The notes: generated from the sequence alone by a model not told the origin. Positions 10,475 to 19,077 are shown, numbered from the stretch's first letter. The stretch is 64,000 nucleotides of DNA from Azorhizobium caulinodans ORS 571 (GCF_000010525.1 NC_009937.1:4711001-4775000), one strand, 5' to 3'. Made by a program: numbers and translations.

Positions 10475-10892
10475 CCGGAAATGGCCGAGCTTCGTGACGC
10501 GCGACCTTGGCGACAGCGCCGAAGACGACGCGGAGATGCTGCGCCGCTGGGAAGCCTATAACAAAGAGATGCAGACCCTGATCGCCGCAGGTGGCGTCCA
10601 TCAGGATGAAGATGGCTGGTGGGTGGTCGATGCCACGGGTGAGTTGATCGGCCCCGACCCCGAGGACGAGCGCCCCCGCACCGAGACCGAGCTGGCGCTG
10701 GCACGCCCCTTCGCCGAGGCGCTGCCGGAGTTGGTGGAGAGCATCAAGCGCGGGCGGGGCCGCCCGAAGGTCGATAGCCCCAAGCAGGCGGTGACGCTGC
10801 GCCTCTCCCCCGAAACCATCGAGCGCTTCAGGAAAACCGGCAAGGACTGGCGGACGCGGATGAGCGAAGCGCTCGACAAGGCGGTCTCCTGA
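10467..10892 (+). CDS. brnA: BrnA family antitoxin
   Basis: 141-aa antitoxin with the BrnA C-terminal ribbon-helix-helix core (QAVTLRLSPETIERFRKTGKDWRTRMSEAL), which binds DNA and neutralises BrnT. The N-terminal ~85 residues are acidic and longer than in many BrnA proteins, including a segment DGWWVVDATGELIGPDPEDE of unknown use. It overlaps brnT by 8 nt, the standard toxin-first arrangement of this family. Confidence 0.87.
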   Translation: MSDRKWPSFVTRDLGDSAEDDAEMLRRWEAYNKEMQTLIAAGGVHQDEDGWWVVDATGELIGPDPEDERPRTETELALARPFAEALPELVESIKRGRGRPKVDSPKQAVTLRLSPETIERFRKTGKDWRTRMSEALDKAVS

Positions 10893-10958
10893 GCCTGCGC
10901 CCGGCCCGCGTCGCGGCGCCCCTTTGACCTTTGCGCGCGGCCGGACCAAAAGAGGAAC

Positions 10959-13133
10959 ATGACTGCCGCCACCGTCGATGTCCTGCTGCCGCTCGGGCTC
11001 GACGTCCCTTATTCCTATCTTGTGCCCGACGGCCTTGAGCTCGCGCCCGGCGACCTCGTGGCCGTGCCCCTCGGCTCGCGCCTGGTGGTCGGCTGCGTGT
11101 GGCCGCGCGGGGCCGAGGCCCCGGCTCCCGTGGACACCTCCAAGCTGAAGGCGGTGCGCAAGAAGCTGGATCACCGCCCGCTGCCGCCGGACCTGCTCCA
11201 GCTCATCGACTGGATGGCGGACTATACATTGGCGCCGCGCGGCATGGTGCTGCGCATGGCCCTGCGCCATGAGGAGAACCCGAGTCCGGCGCGCGAGCGG
11301 GTGGGCGTGCGCGCCACCGGCCATGTGCCCGAGCGCCTCACCGCCGCCCGCAAGCGCCTCATCGAGGTGATGGCCGATGGCTTCGTCCGCGCCAAGACCG
11401 ATGCCGCCCGCGAGGCCGGCGTCTCACCTTCGGTGGTGGACGGGCTCGTGGACGAAGGCGCGCTCGAAACCCTCGTCCTGCCACCGGCCCCCGCCGCCGA
11501 AACGCCCGACCCGGACCATGCCGCCCCCACCTTGAGCGAACCGCAGGCGCAAGCCGCCAACGCCATCATCGCGGCGGTGCAGGCGAAAGCCTTCTCCGTG
11601 CATCTGCTGGACGGCGTCACCGGCTCGGGCAAGACGGAGGTCTATTTCGAGGCCGTGGCGGAAGCGGTGCGGGAAGGGCGGCAGGCGCTGATCCTGCTGC
11701 CTGAAATCGCCCTCACCCAGGCCTTCATCGACCGCTTCACCCGCCGCTTTGGCGTGGCGCCTGCGGAATGGCATTCGGGCGTCTCCACCCGCCGCCGGGG
11801 CCGCATCCTGCGTGGGGTGGCGGATGGCGACGTGCAGGTGGTGGCCGGTGCGCGCTCGGCCCTGTTTCTGCCGTTCCAGGATCTCGCGCTCACCATCGTC
11901 GATGAGGAGCATGATCCCGCCTACAAGCAGGAGGACGGCGTCACCTATCACGCGCGCGACATGGCGGTGGTGCGTTCCCGCTTCTGCCGCTCGCCCATCG
12001 TGCTCACGTCGGCAACGCCCTCCATCGAGACCGAGGTGAATGCCCGGCGCGGGCGCTACAATCGCCTGTCCCTGCCGCTGCGCTTCGGCGGCGCCAAGGT
12101 GCCGGGGCTGTCGCCCATCGACCTGCGCAAGGACATGCCGCCACGCGGGCGCTGGATCGCGCCGCGCCTGCAATCGGAGATCGCCCAGACGCTGGAGGAT
12201 GGCGGGCAGGCGCTGCTGTTCCTCAACCGGCGCGGCTATGCCCCGCTCACCTTGTGCCGCTCCTGCGGGCACCGGATGCGCTGCCCCTCCTGCTCGGCCT
12301 GGCTGGTGGAGCACCGCTTCCGCCGCCGCCTCTCCTGCCACCATTGCGGCTATCAGGCCCCGGTGCCGGAATGCTGCCCCGCCTGCGGCGCCAAGGATGC
12401 CATGATCCCCTGCGGCCCCGGCGTCGAACGCTTGCAGGAAGAGGTGCAGGCCCTCTTTCCCGAGGCGCGCAGCCTCGTGCTCTCCTCGGACATCGGCGGC
12501 ATCGAGCGCATGCGCGCGGAGCTGGAGGCGGTGGCAAACGGCGAGGTGGATGTGGTGGTGGGCACCCAGCTCGTCGCCAAGGGGCACAATTTCCCCGGCC
12601 TTGCTCTGGTGGGCGTGGTGGATGCGGACGTGGGCCTCGGCCATGGCGACCCGCGCGCCGCCGAGCGCACTTTCCAGCTTGTGCATCAGGTGGCCGGGCG
12701 CGCCGGGCGCGGGGCAACGGAAGGGCGTGGCTTCATCCAGACCCACATGCCCGATCATCCGGTGATGCAGGCGCTGGTGAAAGGCGACCGCGCCGCCTTC
12801 TATGAAACCGAGATCGCCGCCCGCGAGGAGGCCCACCTGCCGCCCTTCGGCCGGATGGCGAGCCTCATCGTGTCCGCCAATGAGGGGCCGGCGGCGGAAG
12901 CCCATGCGCGCCGGCTCGCCGCCAGCGCGCCGCGCGTGGAGGGGGTGCGGGTGCTCGGCCCGGCGGAAGCCCCGCTTGCCGTGCTGCGTGGCCGCCACCG
13001 CTGGCGCCTTCTGGTGCGCGCGCCCCGCGCCTTCGACCTCTCCGCTTATCTGCGCGGCTGGCGGTCGGTGGCGCCGCGGCCCACCGGCAACACCAAGGTC
13101 AGCATCGACGTGGACCCCATGACCTTCCTTTAG
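10959..13133 (+). CDS. priA: Primosomal replication protein N' (replication restart helicase)
   Basis: 724-aa DNA helicase that reloads the replisome at stalled forks. It has an N-terminal 3'-DNA-binding domain, Walker A GVTGSGKTEVY near residue 222-232, a DEEH box (IVDEEHDPAYKQEDG), SATPSIET, and four Cys pairs binding two zinc ions between about 430 and 480 (CRSCGHRMRCPSC, CHHCGYQ, CCPACGAKD). The helicase C-terminal motifs GTQLVAKGHNFPGL and QVAGRAGRG are intact. It stands alone, followed by a small lipoprotein gene. Confidence 0.95.
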   Translation: MTAATVDVLLPLGLDVPYSYLVPDGLELAPGDLVAVPLGSRLVVGCVWPRGAEAPAPVDTSKLKAVRKKLDHRPLPPDLLQLIDWMADYTLAPRGMVLRMALRHEENPSPARERVGVRATGHVPERLTAARKRLIEVMADGFVRAKTDAAREAGVSPSVVDGLVDEGALETLVLPPAPAAETPDPDHAAPTLSEPQAQAANAIIAAVQAKAFSVHLLDGVTGSGKTEVYFEAVAEAVREGRQALILLPEIALTQAFIDRFTRRFGVAPAEWHSGVSTRRRGRILRGVADGDVQVVAGARSALFLPFQDLALTIVDEEHDPAYKQEDGVTYHARDMAVVRSRFCRSPIVLTSATPSIETEVNARRGRYNRLSLPLRFGGAKVPGLSPIDLRKDMPPRGRWIAPRLQSEIAQTLEDGGQALLFLNRRGYAPLTLCRSCGHRMRCPSCSAWLVEHRFRRRLSCHHCGYQAPVPECCPACGAKDAMIPCGPGVERLQEEVQALFPEARSLVLSSDIGGIERMRAELEAVANGEVDVVVGTQLVAKGHNFPGLALVGVVDADVGLGHGDPRAAERTFQLVHQVAGRAGRGATEGRGFIQTHMPDHPVMQALVKGDRAAFYETEIAAREEAHLPPFGRMASLIVSANEGPAAEAHARRLAASAPRVEGVRVLGPAEAPLAVLRGRHRWRLLVRAPRAFDLSAYLRGWRSVAPRPTGNTKVSIDVDPMTFL

Positions 13134-13211
13134 GTTGCAGGGGATAAGGGGCTTTCATCCGCCGGTGAGCTTGGCTAGCGTCCCCGCCGAACGCGAGCAG
13201 AAGAGGGCTCC

Positions 13212-13346
13212 ATGCGGGTGATGATGCGTCTGGCCGTGATCGCGGCTCTCGGCCTTTCGGTGTCGGGCTGCGACAAGTGCGGCGACTATTTCTGGCAGAA
13301 AACCGGACCGGCCAAGACCTGCTCGGCCGGCCCCAAGGCCATGTGA
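13212..13346 (+). CDS. 44-aa predicted lipoprotein
   Basis: Short frame with an exported lipoprotein signal: basic start MRVMMR, hydrophobic LAVIAALGLSVSG, then the lipobox V-S-G-C at residues 17-20. The mature part would be about 25 residues with two more cysteines (CDKCGDYFWQ and KTCSAG). AGAGGG precedes the ATG. It lies just after priA on the same strand and convergent to the cytochrome gene. No family recognised; a small entericidin-like envelope lipoprotein is possible. Confidence 0.6.
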   Translation: MRVMMRLAVIAALGLSVSGCDKCGDYFWQKTGPAKTCSAGPKAM

Positions 13347-13370
13347 TGTCCCTTAGGCGGCAGCCCGGCC

Positions 13371-14405
13371 TCAATCGTTGGGGTTGGGCACGCTACCTTT
13401 CTCCGCCTTGAGCCTGGCGATGGCGGCGCGGATGGGGGCATAGGGCCCGTATTTGTGCTGCGCCTCGGTGAAGCCGTCCGCATAGGGGCCATAGGCGGCA
13501 TCGATGGGCTTCAGCAGCAGATCCGGGAAGTCCTTGGCGGTCCCGGCCCGCTTCGGGCGCGGCTGGGACAGCACGAAGGCGCCCACGTCCCATGCCTCGT
13601 CCGGCGTCAGCTGCGGCATCACCCAGCTCGTGCCGTTGGGCATGTTGTTGTGGACGAAGTTCGCCATGTTGCCGAGCCGGGCAAGGCCGGCGCCGTCATT
13701 GAAGCTGTCCGGTCCCCAGAGCGGGGGCACCGCATAGCCGAAGCTTGCATCGACGGGATTGTGCCGCACGCCGAGACCGTCCGGCCGATGGCATTCAGCG
13801 CATTCGCGCGCATAGATGGCCATGCCCCGCGCCGGGTCCGCCGCCCTTGGCAGCTCCGGCATGGCGCCCGCGCCGCCACCGGAGATCTTGGCATCGCGCG
13901 GGATGTTGGTGGCAAGCACGGTGAGATAGGCCACCAGCGCCTGCATGGGGCGGGCGTCCGCCGGCATGGGGCGGCCGTTCATGCTGCGGGTCATGCAGCT
14001 GTTGAGACGGTCGACGAGGCTCGCCACCTCGCCGCTGCGGGTGCTGTAGGCGGGGTAATCGGCCGAGGCCGCCACGAGAGGCAGGCCGAATTTCTTGAGA
14101 CCGGCATCGAGATGGCAGTCGGCGCAGGCGAGATTGTTGCCCGCATAGCGCTGGGCGGCATCGGGCGCCGCCGGCCCGATATGGGCGGGGGTGGCAACCA
14201 GAACCGAACGGCCATAGCGCACGAGGCGGCCGAACTCGTCATCGGGCAGGCGATCCACCTGCGGCACGTCCCACAAACGCACCTTCTCGCCTGCCGACGG
14301 ACCTTCCTGCGCCTCCGCGCGCGATCCGGCGACGGCACCCGCCAGCGCGGCGGCCAGCCCCAGGACGCGGAGCGGCCCTGAAAATACCCCCGAGAACACC
14401 CCCAT
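13371..14405 (-). CDS. Diheme cytochrome c, TsdA-like (thiosulfate dehydrogenase family)
   Basis: Exported 344-aa protein from the ATG at 14405; signal peptide about residues 1-32. It has two haem-binding motifs, CADCH at 94-98 and CAECH at 202-206. Between them is the C-M-T-R-S-M-N-G segment with Cys137, matching the CFxxSxN element that supplies the unusual His/Cys haem ligand in thiosulfate dehydrogenase TsdA. The order GNNLACADCH, YPAYSTRSGEV, then the Cys loop is as in TsdA. Function as a thiosulfate-to-tetrathionate enzyme is inferred; no sox genes are adjacent. A longer start at 14558 would remove the signal peptide from the N-terminus. Confidence 0.75.
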   Translation of the reverse strand: MGVFSGVFSGPLRVLGLAAALAGAVAGSRAEAQEGPSAGEKVRLWDVPQVDRLPDDEFGRLVRYGRSVLVATPAHIGPAAPDAAQRYAGNNLACADCHLDAGLKKFGLPLVAASADYPAYSTRSGEVASLVDRLNSCMTRSMNGRPMPADARPMQALVAYLTVLATNIPRDAKISGGGAGAMPELPRAADPARGMAIYARECAECHRPDGLGVRHNPVDASFGYAVPPLWGPDSFNDGAGLARLGNMANFVHNNMPNGTSWVMPQLTPDEAWDVGAFVLSQPRPKRAGTAKDFPDLLLKPIDAAYGPYADGFTEAQHKYGPYAPIRAAIARLKAEKGSVPNPND

Positions 14406-14429
14406 GATCTCCCTCAGTCCTTCTGTTTG

Positions 14430-14458
14430 TTGCCTTTCCGGCCCAACGCGGCTATAAG
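14430..14458 (+). promoter_or_regulatory. Candidate sigma-70 promoter for rplY
   Basis: TTGCCT at 14430-14435 and TATAAG at 14453-14458 are separated by 17 nt, a good housekeeping promoter spacing. Transcription from about 14465 would give rplY a leader of roughly 110 nt containing the hairpin at 14515-14534. Confidence 0.5.
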
Positions 14459-14514
14459 CCCGCCTTCCCGTCAGACATGCGCCCCCCTGGAGGCGTGCCG
14501 GACAGGAAAGCCGG

Positions 14515-14534
14515 ACGGCCGCGCGAGCGGCCGT
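14515..14534 (+). promoter_or_regulatory. Hairpin with GCGA tetraloop in rplY leader
   Basis: A perfect 8-bp stem ACGGCCGC/GCGGCCGT closed by a GNRA-type loop GCGA, followed by TGGCTGTTTT. It lies 40 nt upstream of the rplY ATG, in the predicted leader. It could be an attenuator or an autoregulatory site for L25, which binds RNA; as a terminator it would have a short T run. Confidence 0.45.
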
Positions 14535-14573
14535 TGGCTGTTTTAGAACCAGTCTCAATCAAGGACGAGTGCC

Positions 14574-15197
14574 ATGACCGCCATCAAGGAACTGAAGGCT
14601 GTGGCGCGCGCGCGAGGCGGCAAGGGGGCCGCTCGTGCAGAGCGCCGTGCCGGACGCGTGCCCGCCGTGATCTACGGTGAGAAGCAGGAGCCTGTGACCA
14701 TTTCGCTGGGTCACAAGGAAATCACCCGCATCATCTATGCGGGCCACTTCCTCACCACCCTGTTCGAGATCGACGTGGACGGTGTGAAGCACCGTGTCAT
14801 CCCGCGCGACTACCAGCTCGACCCGGTGAAGGATCTGCCGCTGCACGTGGACTTCCTGCGCGTTTCGCAGGGCGCCAGCGTCACCGTCGAAGTGCCGGTG
14901 CACTTCGAGAACCAGGACAAGGCGCCCGGCCTCAAGAGCGGCGGCACCCTCAACGTCGTCGCCCATGCGGTGGCGCTCGAGTGCCCGGCCGAGGCCATTC
15001 CGGATCACGTCGTGGCCGACCTGACGGGCCTCGAGATCGGCGACAGCCTGCACCTCTCCAAGGTGAAGCTGCCGGCCGGCGTCTCCTCCGCCGTGACCGG
15101 CGACGACACGCTGGCGACCATCGTGGCCCCCTCGGGCCTCAAGGAAGCCGAGGCTGACGAGGCGGCTGCCGCCGCCGCTGCGGCCGCCAAGGCCTGA
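14574..15197 (+). CDS. rplY: 50S ribosomal protein L25/Ctc, long form
   Basis: 5S rRNA-binding protein of 207 aa with the two-domain Ctc architecture: the L25 domain at about 5-95 ([29 protein letters not shown]) and the TL5/Ctc C-terminal beta domain at about 100-190 ([37 protein letters not shown]). It ends with an Ala-rich tail. The clear AAGGACGAG ribosome site and following pth gene (27 nt away) give the rplY-pth operon usual in alphaproteobacteria. Confidence 0.95.
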   Translation: MTAIKELKAVARARGGKGAARAERRAGRVPAVIYGEKQEPVTISLGHKEITRIIYAGHFLTTLFEIDVDGVKHRVIPRDYQLDPVKDLPLHVDFLRVSQGASVTVEVPVHFENQDKAPGLKSGGTLNVVAHAVALECPAEAIPDHVVADLTGLEIGDSLHLSKVKLPAGVSSAVTGDDTLATIVAPSGLKEAEADEAAAAAAAAAKA

Positions 15198-15223
15198 CGC
15201 CGCTTCGGGCCGGAGGGTCATCC

Positions 15224-15838
15224 GTGTTCCTGTTCGCAGGCCTCGGCAACCCCGGCCCGAAATATGCCGGCAACCGGCACAATATCGGCTTCATGGCGGT
15301 GGACGCGATCGTCCGCCGCCATCGCCTGTCTCCCTGGCGCCGGCGCTTTCAGGGCGCGGTGAGCGAAGGCGAGATCGCCGGCGAGAAGGTGCTGGCCCTG
15401 CTGCCGGAAACCTTCATGAACGAGAGCGGCCGCGCCGTCGCGGAAGCCGCCAAGTTCTACAAGATCCCGCTCGAGAACATCTTCGTCTTCCATGACGAGC
15501 TCGACCTGCCCCCGGCCAAGATCCGGGTGAAGAAGGGCGGCGGCAATGCCGGCCACAATGGCCTGCGCTCCATCACGGCCCAGTGCGGCAACGACTATTG
15601 GCGTGTGCGCCTCGGCATCGGCCATCCCGGCGACAAGTCGCTCGTCCATTCCTACGTGCTGAACGATTTCGGCAAGGCCGAGCGGGAGTGGGTGGAGGCC
15701 GTGAACACGGCCTGCGCCGATTTCGCCCCCGCCCTCATCGGCGGCAAGGCCGAGGACTTCCAGAACCGCGCCCATCTCTTCCTGGAAGCGCAGGGCTTCA
15801 CCGATGTGAAGCCGCTCGGGGGCGCCCGCGCCTCGTGA
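15224..15838 (+). CDS. pth: Peptidyl-tRNA hydrolase
   Basis: Frees tRNA from peptidyl-tRNAs dropped by ribosomes. It starts with GTG at 15224 behind CGGAGG. Catalytic and binding residues are visible: [22 protein letters not shown] at the start (His of RHN), [38 protein letters not shown], and GIGHPG. At 204 aa it has the usual length. Co-transcribed with rplY. Confidence 0.95.
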   Translation: MFLFAGLGNPGPKYAGNRHNIGFMAVDAIVRRHRLSPWRRRFQGAVSEGEIAGEKVLALLPETFMNESGRAVAEAAKFYKIPLENIFVFHDELDLPPAKIRVKKGGGNAGHNGLRSITAQCGNDYWRVRLGIGHPGDKSLVHSYVLNDFGKAEREWVEAVNTACADFAPALIGGKAEDFQNRAHLFLEAQGFTDVKPLGGARAS

Positions 15839-15952
15839 CCTGCGCCGCGACGCAGCACGTGACCTTTCTCCCCCTTGACCGCACCGCACAATGAAGGAAG
15901 GTATGGCCGCGCGTGGCAGCCTTTGCGGAAGCCGCGCGGCTGGGGCTCCTTC

Positions 15953-16255
15953 ATGAAAAACGTGACCATCACGCTGTCCGACGACCTCTTGGCGCGCGTG
16001 CGCCTTGCCGCGGCGCGCGAGGGCAAGAGCCAGTCCAAATTCATCGCCGACCATCTCAGCCGTGCCCTTGGCGGCCATGTCGATCCGCTGATCCCCTTCG
16101 ACCGCTGGCTCGCGGCCCCCGGATGGGACGCCCGGGACGGCGCCCTGCCGATGCGCGAGGACGTCCATGACCGTGCGGTGCTTCGTGGATACGAACGTGC
16201 TGATCCATCTGCACGACAGGAGCGAGGCGCAGAAGCGCGCCTTGACGAAGCATAG
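15953..16255 (+). CDS. Ribbon-helix-helix antitoxin (CopG/VapB-like)
   Basis: 100-aa protein whose N-terminal 45 residues form a ribbon-helix-helix (MKNVTITLSDDLLARVRLAA then EGKSQSKFIADHLSRAL). The ATG at 15953 is chosen because the beta strand of the fold starts there; earlier Met codons would add non-homologous residues. Its stop lies 89 nt inside the downstream PIN toxin gene, far more than the usual 4-20 nt overlap. It likely binds its own promoter and inhibits the toxin. Confidence 0.75.
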   Translation: MKNVTITLSDDLLARVRLAAAREGKSQSKFIADHLSRALGGHVDPLIPFDRWLAAPGWDARDGALPMREDVHDRAVLRGYERADPSARQERGAEARLDEA

Positions 16256-16625
16256 CCTGCGCTCCATCCGCCGGAACGGCGAGCTCGTGGTGTCGCCGCA
16301 GGTGGTGAGCGAGTTCTATGCGCTCGCCGCCGAGCGCTTTCCCTATACGCCGCGCGAGACGGTGCGCGACTTCCTGCGCGATCTCCTGCCCGCCTGCCGC
16401 TCGGAAGGCATGGGCGAACTGCTCGCCACCGCCTGGCGGCTGGAAGACCGCTACCGCCTCTCCCCCTGGGACTGCCTGATGGCGGCGGCCGCCGTCTGTG
16501 CCGACTGCCGGCTGCTCGTCACCGAGGCCTTGCCGGACGGCAGCGAGGTGGACCGCACGCGGGTGGTGAACCCCTTCCTTACCGACATCGAGACGGTGTT
16601 CGCCGGGCTGAAGGAGCGCGGATAG
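16167..16625 (+). CDS. PIN-domain toxin (VapC-like ribonuclease)
   Basis: 152-aa PIN-domain protein. The acidic metal-binding residues are present: D8 in CFVDTNVLIHL, a Glu in VVSEFYALAAERF, and the Asp in LSPWDCLMAAAA near residue 108, followed by a strand LLVTEALPDG. Such proteins are Mg-dependent ribonucleases, in VapC often cutting tRNA or rRNA. The gene overlaps the antitoxin by 89 nt in a different frame. An ATGA at 16167-16170 marks the likely start. Confidence 0.8.
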   Translation: MTVRCFVDTNVLIHLHDRSEAQKRALTKHSLRSIRRNGELVVSPQVVSEFYALAAERFPYTPRETVRDFLRDLLPACRSEGMGELLATAWRLEDRYRLSPWDCLMAAAAVCADCRLLVTEALPDGSEVDRTRVVNPFLTDIETVFAGLKERG

Positions 16626-16738
16626 GGCGCCGCCCGGGGCAGGAAATCGCCGGCCGCGCTTAACAAACGCCCGCGCGGCCTTTATGGATCGCGCCAACAC
16701 CCGACGACCTCAAGCTTCTCAAGGACGATCGCGCAGCC

Positions 16739-17836
16739 ATGGGCTTCAAATGCGGCATCGTGGGCCTGCCCAACGTGGGCAAGTCCACCCTCTTCAACGC
16801 CCTCACCCAGACCGCCGCGGCCCAGGCCGCCAACTATCCCTTCTGCACCATCGAGCCCAATGTGGGCGACGTGGCCGTGCCCGATCCGCGCCTCACCGCG
16901 CTCGCCGAGATCGCCGGCTCGGGGCAGATCATCCCGACGCGCCTCACCTTCGTGGACATCGCCGGCCTCGTGCGCGGCGCCTCCAAGGGCGAGGGCCTCG
17001 GCAACCAGTTCCTCGCCAACATCCGCGAGTGCGACGCCATCGCCCATGTGGTGCGCTGCTTCGAGGACGGCGACGTGACCCATGTGGAGGGCAAGGTCTC
17101 TCCCGTGGACGATATCGAGACCATCGAGACCGAGCTGATGCTCGCTGATCTCGAAAGCCTCGAGAAGCGTGCCGCCGCGCTGGAGAAGAAGGCCCGCACC
17201 CTCGACAAGGAAGGCAAGGACACGCTGGACCTAATGCAGCGCGCCCTCGTGCTGCTGCGCGACGGCAAGCCGGCCCGCCTCGTGGACGTGAAGCCCGAGG
17301 AGCGCAAGCTCTTCGATATGCTCGGCATGATGACCGCCAAGCCCGTGCTCTATGTCTGCAACGTCGAGGAAGCCTCGGCCAAGGACGGCAATGCCCTCTC
17401 CGCGCAGGTGTTCGAGCGTGCCAAGGCGGAAGGCGCCAAGGCGGTGGTGGTCTCTGCCAAGATCGAGAGCGAGATCGCCATCCTCCCCGAGGAGGAGCAG
17501 CGCGAGTATCTGGAAGCCATCGACCTCGACGAGCCGGGCCTCAACCGCGTGATCCGCGCCGGCTACGACCTGCTCGATCTTGCGACCTATTTCACCGTCG
17601 GCCCCAAGGAAGCCCGCGCCTGGACCATCACCAAGGGCACCAAGGCCCCGGCGGCGGCGGGCGTGATCCACTCGGACTTCGAGAAGGGCTTCATCCGCGC
17701 CGAAACCATCGCTTATGCGGACTACATCCAGCACAAGGGCGAGAGCGGCGCGCGCGAAGCCGGGCGCCTGCGCCTGGAAGGCAAGGAATATGTGGTGCAG
17801 GACGGCGACGTGCTGCACTTCCGTTTCGCCAACTGA
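16739..17836 (+). CDS. ychF: Redox-responsive ribosome-binding ATPase YchF
   Basis: 365-aa Obg-like NTPase that prefers ATP. The G1 loop [16 protein letters not shown], the G3-like [20 protein letters not shown] and the helical coiled-coil insertion (about 130-200, rich in Glu and Lys) are typical. The G4 motif is replaced by YVCNVEEAS, as expected for ATP preference, and the TGS domain closes the C-terminus ([26 protein letters not shown]). Single gene, preceded by a short intergenic region after the PIN toxin. Confidence 0.95.
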   Translation: MGFKCGIVGLPNVGKSTLFNALTQTAAAQAANYPFCTIEPNVGDVAVPDPRLTALAEIAGSGQIIPTRLTFVDIAGLVRGASKGEGLGNQFLANIRECDAIAHVVRCFEDGDVTHVEGKVSPVDDIETIETELMLADLESLEKRAAALEKKARTLDKEGKDTLDLMQRALVLLRDGKPARLVDVKPEERKLFDMLGMMTAKPVLYVCNVEEASAKDGNALSAQVFERAKAEGAKAVVVSAKIESEIAILPEEEQREYLEAIDLDEPGLNRVIRAGYDLLDLATYFTVGPKEARAWTITKGTKAPAAAGVIHSDFEKGFIRAETIAYADYIQHKGESGAREAGRLRLEGKEYVVQDGDVLHFRFAN

Positions 17837-17849
17837 GTATCTGCTCTGT

Positions 17850-17874
17850 CCGGGCCGGATATCCACCGGCCCGG
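17850..17874 (+). terminator. Hairpin after ychF
   Basis: A 9-bp perfect inverted repeat CCGGGCCGG/CCGGCCCGG with a 7-nt loop starts 13 nt after the ychF stop. Only a weak T-containing stretch (CTTGACCTT) follows, so it may be an imperfect terminator. Confidence 0.45.
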
Positions 17875-17926
17875 CTTGACCTTCTGCCCGGCAGCGTCTG
17901 AGATCGCGGGAAAGCTGGAGGAAGGA

Positions 17927-18391
17927 ATGCCCGATATCTATTGGGAAGACTTCGTGCAGGGCGACGTGAAGACGTTCGGCTCGCACGAAGTGACGGCGGA
18001 GGAAATCACATCCTTCGCCCGCGAGTTCGATCCCCAGCCCATGCATCTCGATCCGGCGGCCGGCGCCGCCTCGATGCTCGGCGGCCTTGCCGCCTCCGGC
18101 TGGCACTCCTGCGCCATCATCATGCGCCTCATCTGCGACGGCTTCCTGCTGCGGTCCGCCGGCATGGGCTCGCCCGGCGTGCAGGAGACGAAATGGCTGG
18201 AGCCGGTGCGCCCCGGCGACGTTCTGACGCTCCGCCGCACCGTGCTGGAAAGCCGCAGTTCCAAGAGCCGGCCGGACATGGGCCTCGTGACCTTCCGGTT
18301 CGAGCTTCTCAAGGACAAGAAGACCGTCGCCGTGGACCAGACCGTGGTCATCATGTTCGCGCGGCGCAATCCGGGGGCGCGACTGGCATGA
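17927..18391 (+). CDS. MaoC family dehydratase (first of tandem pair)
   Basis: 154-aa hot-dog-fold protein of the MaoC/(R)-enoyl-CoA hydratase group. The hydratase 2 motif appears as FAREFDPQPMHLDP, with catalytic Asp and His. I use the ATG at 17927 (MPDIYWEDF) because homologous proteins start at this strand and GGAGGAAGG lies just upstream. It overlaps the second maoC gene by 4 nt (ATGA). The likely substrate is an acyl-CoA, not determined. Confidence 0.88.
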   Translation: MPDIYWEDFVQGDVKTFGSHEVTAEEITSFAREFDPQPMHLDPAAGAASMLGGLAASGWHSCAIIMRLICDGFLLRSAGMGSPGVQETKWLEPVRPGDVLTLRRTVLESRSSKSRPDMGLVTFRFELLKDKKTVAVDQTVVIMFARRNPGARLA

Positions 18392-18864
18392 AATTCTTCG
18401 AGGATTGCGAGATCGGCAGCCGGCTCGTGCTGGGCAGCCACACCTTCACCCGCGAGGCGATCATCGATTTCGCCCAGAAATACGACCCCCAGCCGTTCCA
18501 TCTCGATGACGAGGCGGCCAAGCGCAGCCATTTCGGTGCGCTCTGCGCCTCCGGCTGGCATACGGCCGCGCAGTGGATGCGCGCCTTCATCGACCGCCAG
18601 AAGCGCGATGTGGCGGAAGCCTCCGCCGGGGGAGCGCCGGTCGCCAAGCTCGGCCCCTCGCCCGGCTTCAAGGACCTGCACTGGCTGAAGCCGGTCTATG
18701 TGGGCGACACCATCACCTACGCCACAGAGGTGAAGGACAAGCAGACCAGCAAGAGCCGCCCGCAATGGGGCCTGCTCTTCGCCCACAACACGGGCACCAA
18801 CCAGCATGGCGATCTGGTGCTGGAGTTCGAGAGCGTGGTCTTCGTGGAACGCCGGACGGTCTGA
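18388..18864 (+). CDS. MaoC family dehydratase (second of tandem pair)
   Basis: 158-aa paralogue of the preceding gene with the same motif, FAQKYDPQPFHLDDEA, plus SGWHTAAQWMR as in its neighbour's SGWHSCAIIMR. The pair could form a heterodimer, since tandem MaoC genes often act as one hydratase. The ATG at 18388 overlaps the upstream stop, so translation is coupled. A much longer in-frame open stretch upstream is only the shadow of the first gene. Confidence 0.88.
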   Translation: MKFFEDCEIGSRLVLGSHTFTREAIIDFAQKYDPQPFHLDDEAAKRSHFGALCASGWHTAAQWMRAFIDRQKRDVAEASAGGAPVAKLGPSPGFKDLHWLKPVYVGDTITYATEVKDKQTSKSRPQWGLLFAHNTGTNQHGDLVLEFESVVFVERRTV

Positions 18865-18991
18865 AGGGGCGTTGCAGCAAACGCTGAAGCGCTCCCACCC
18901 CGGAACATCGTCATGCGCAGACTTGTCCCGCGCCTTCACGCCCCTTCCACCCGCGCAACGCCTAAAAGCGTGAGCCCGGCCCCACCCCGTG

Positions 18992-19018
18992 CATGGCCGG
19001 GACAAGCCCGGCCGTGAC
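18992..19018. repeat. Short palindromic intergenic repeat (GGCCGGGACAAGCCCGGCC core)
   Basis: GGCCGGG/CCCGGCC arms (18995-19001 and 19007-19013) around ACAAG, flanked by CAT and GTGACG. Sequences of this form are a widely dispersed intergenic element in alphaproteobacterial genomes. Here it lies between the convergent maoC pair and the aldo/keto reductase gene and could also stop transcription. Confidence 0.5.
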
Positions 19019-19077
19019 GCGAGACGGAGAGGGAGCGCCTGGGGCCCGCTCGGGGTGGCGCTCCCATGGGCACAGTC

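Noticed and set aside
10214..16625. Mobile island carrying the two toxin-antitoxin pairs
   Set aside because: No integrase, transposase, tRNA-linked repeats or base-composition break; housekeeping genes priA, rplY and pth lie between the pairs.
17941..18387. Extended frame upstream of the second maoC gene
   Set aside because: It is a shadow of the first maoC gene; the 4-nt ATGA overlap and the domain start define the real ATG at 18388.
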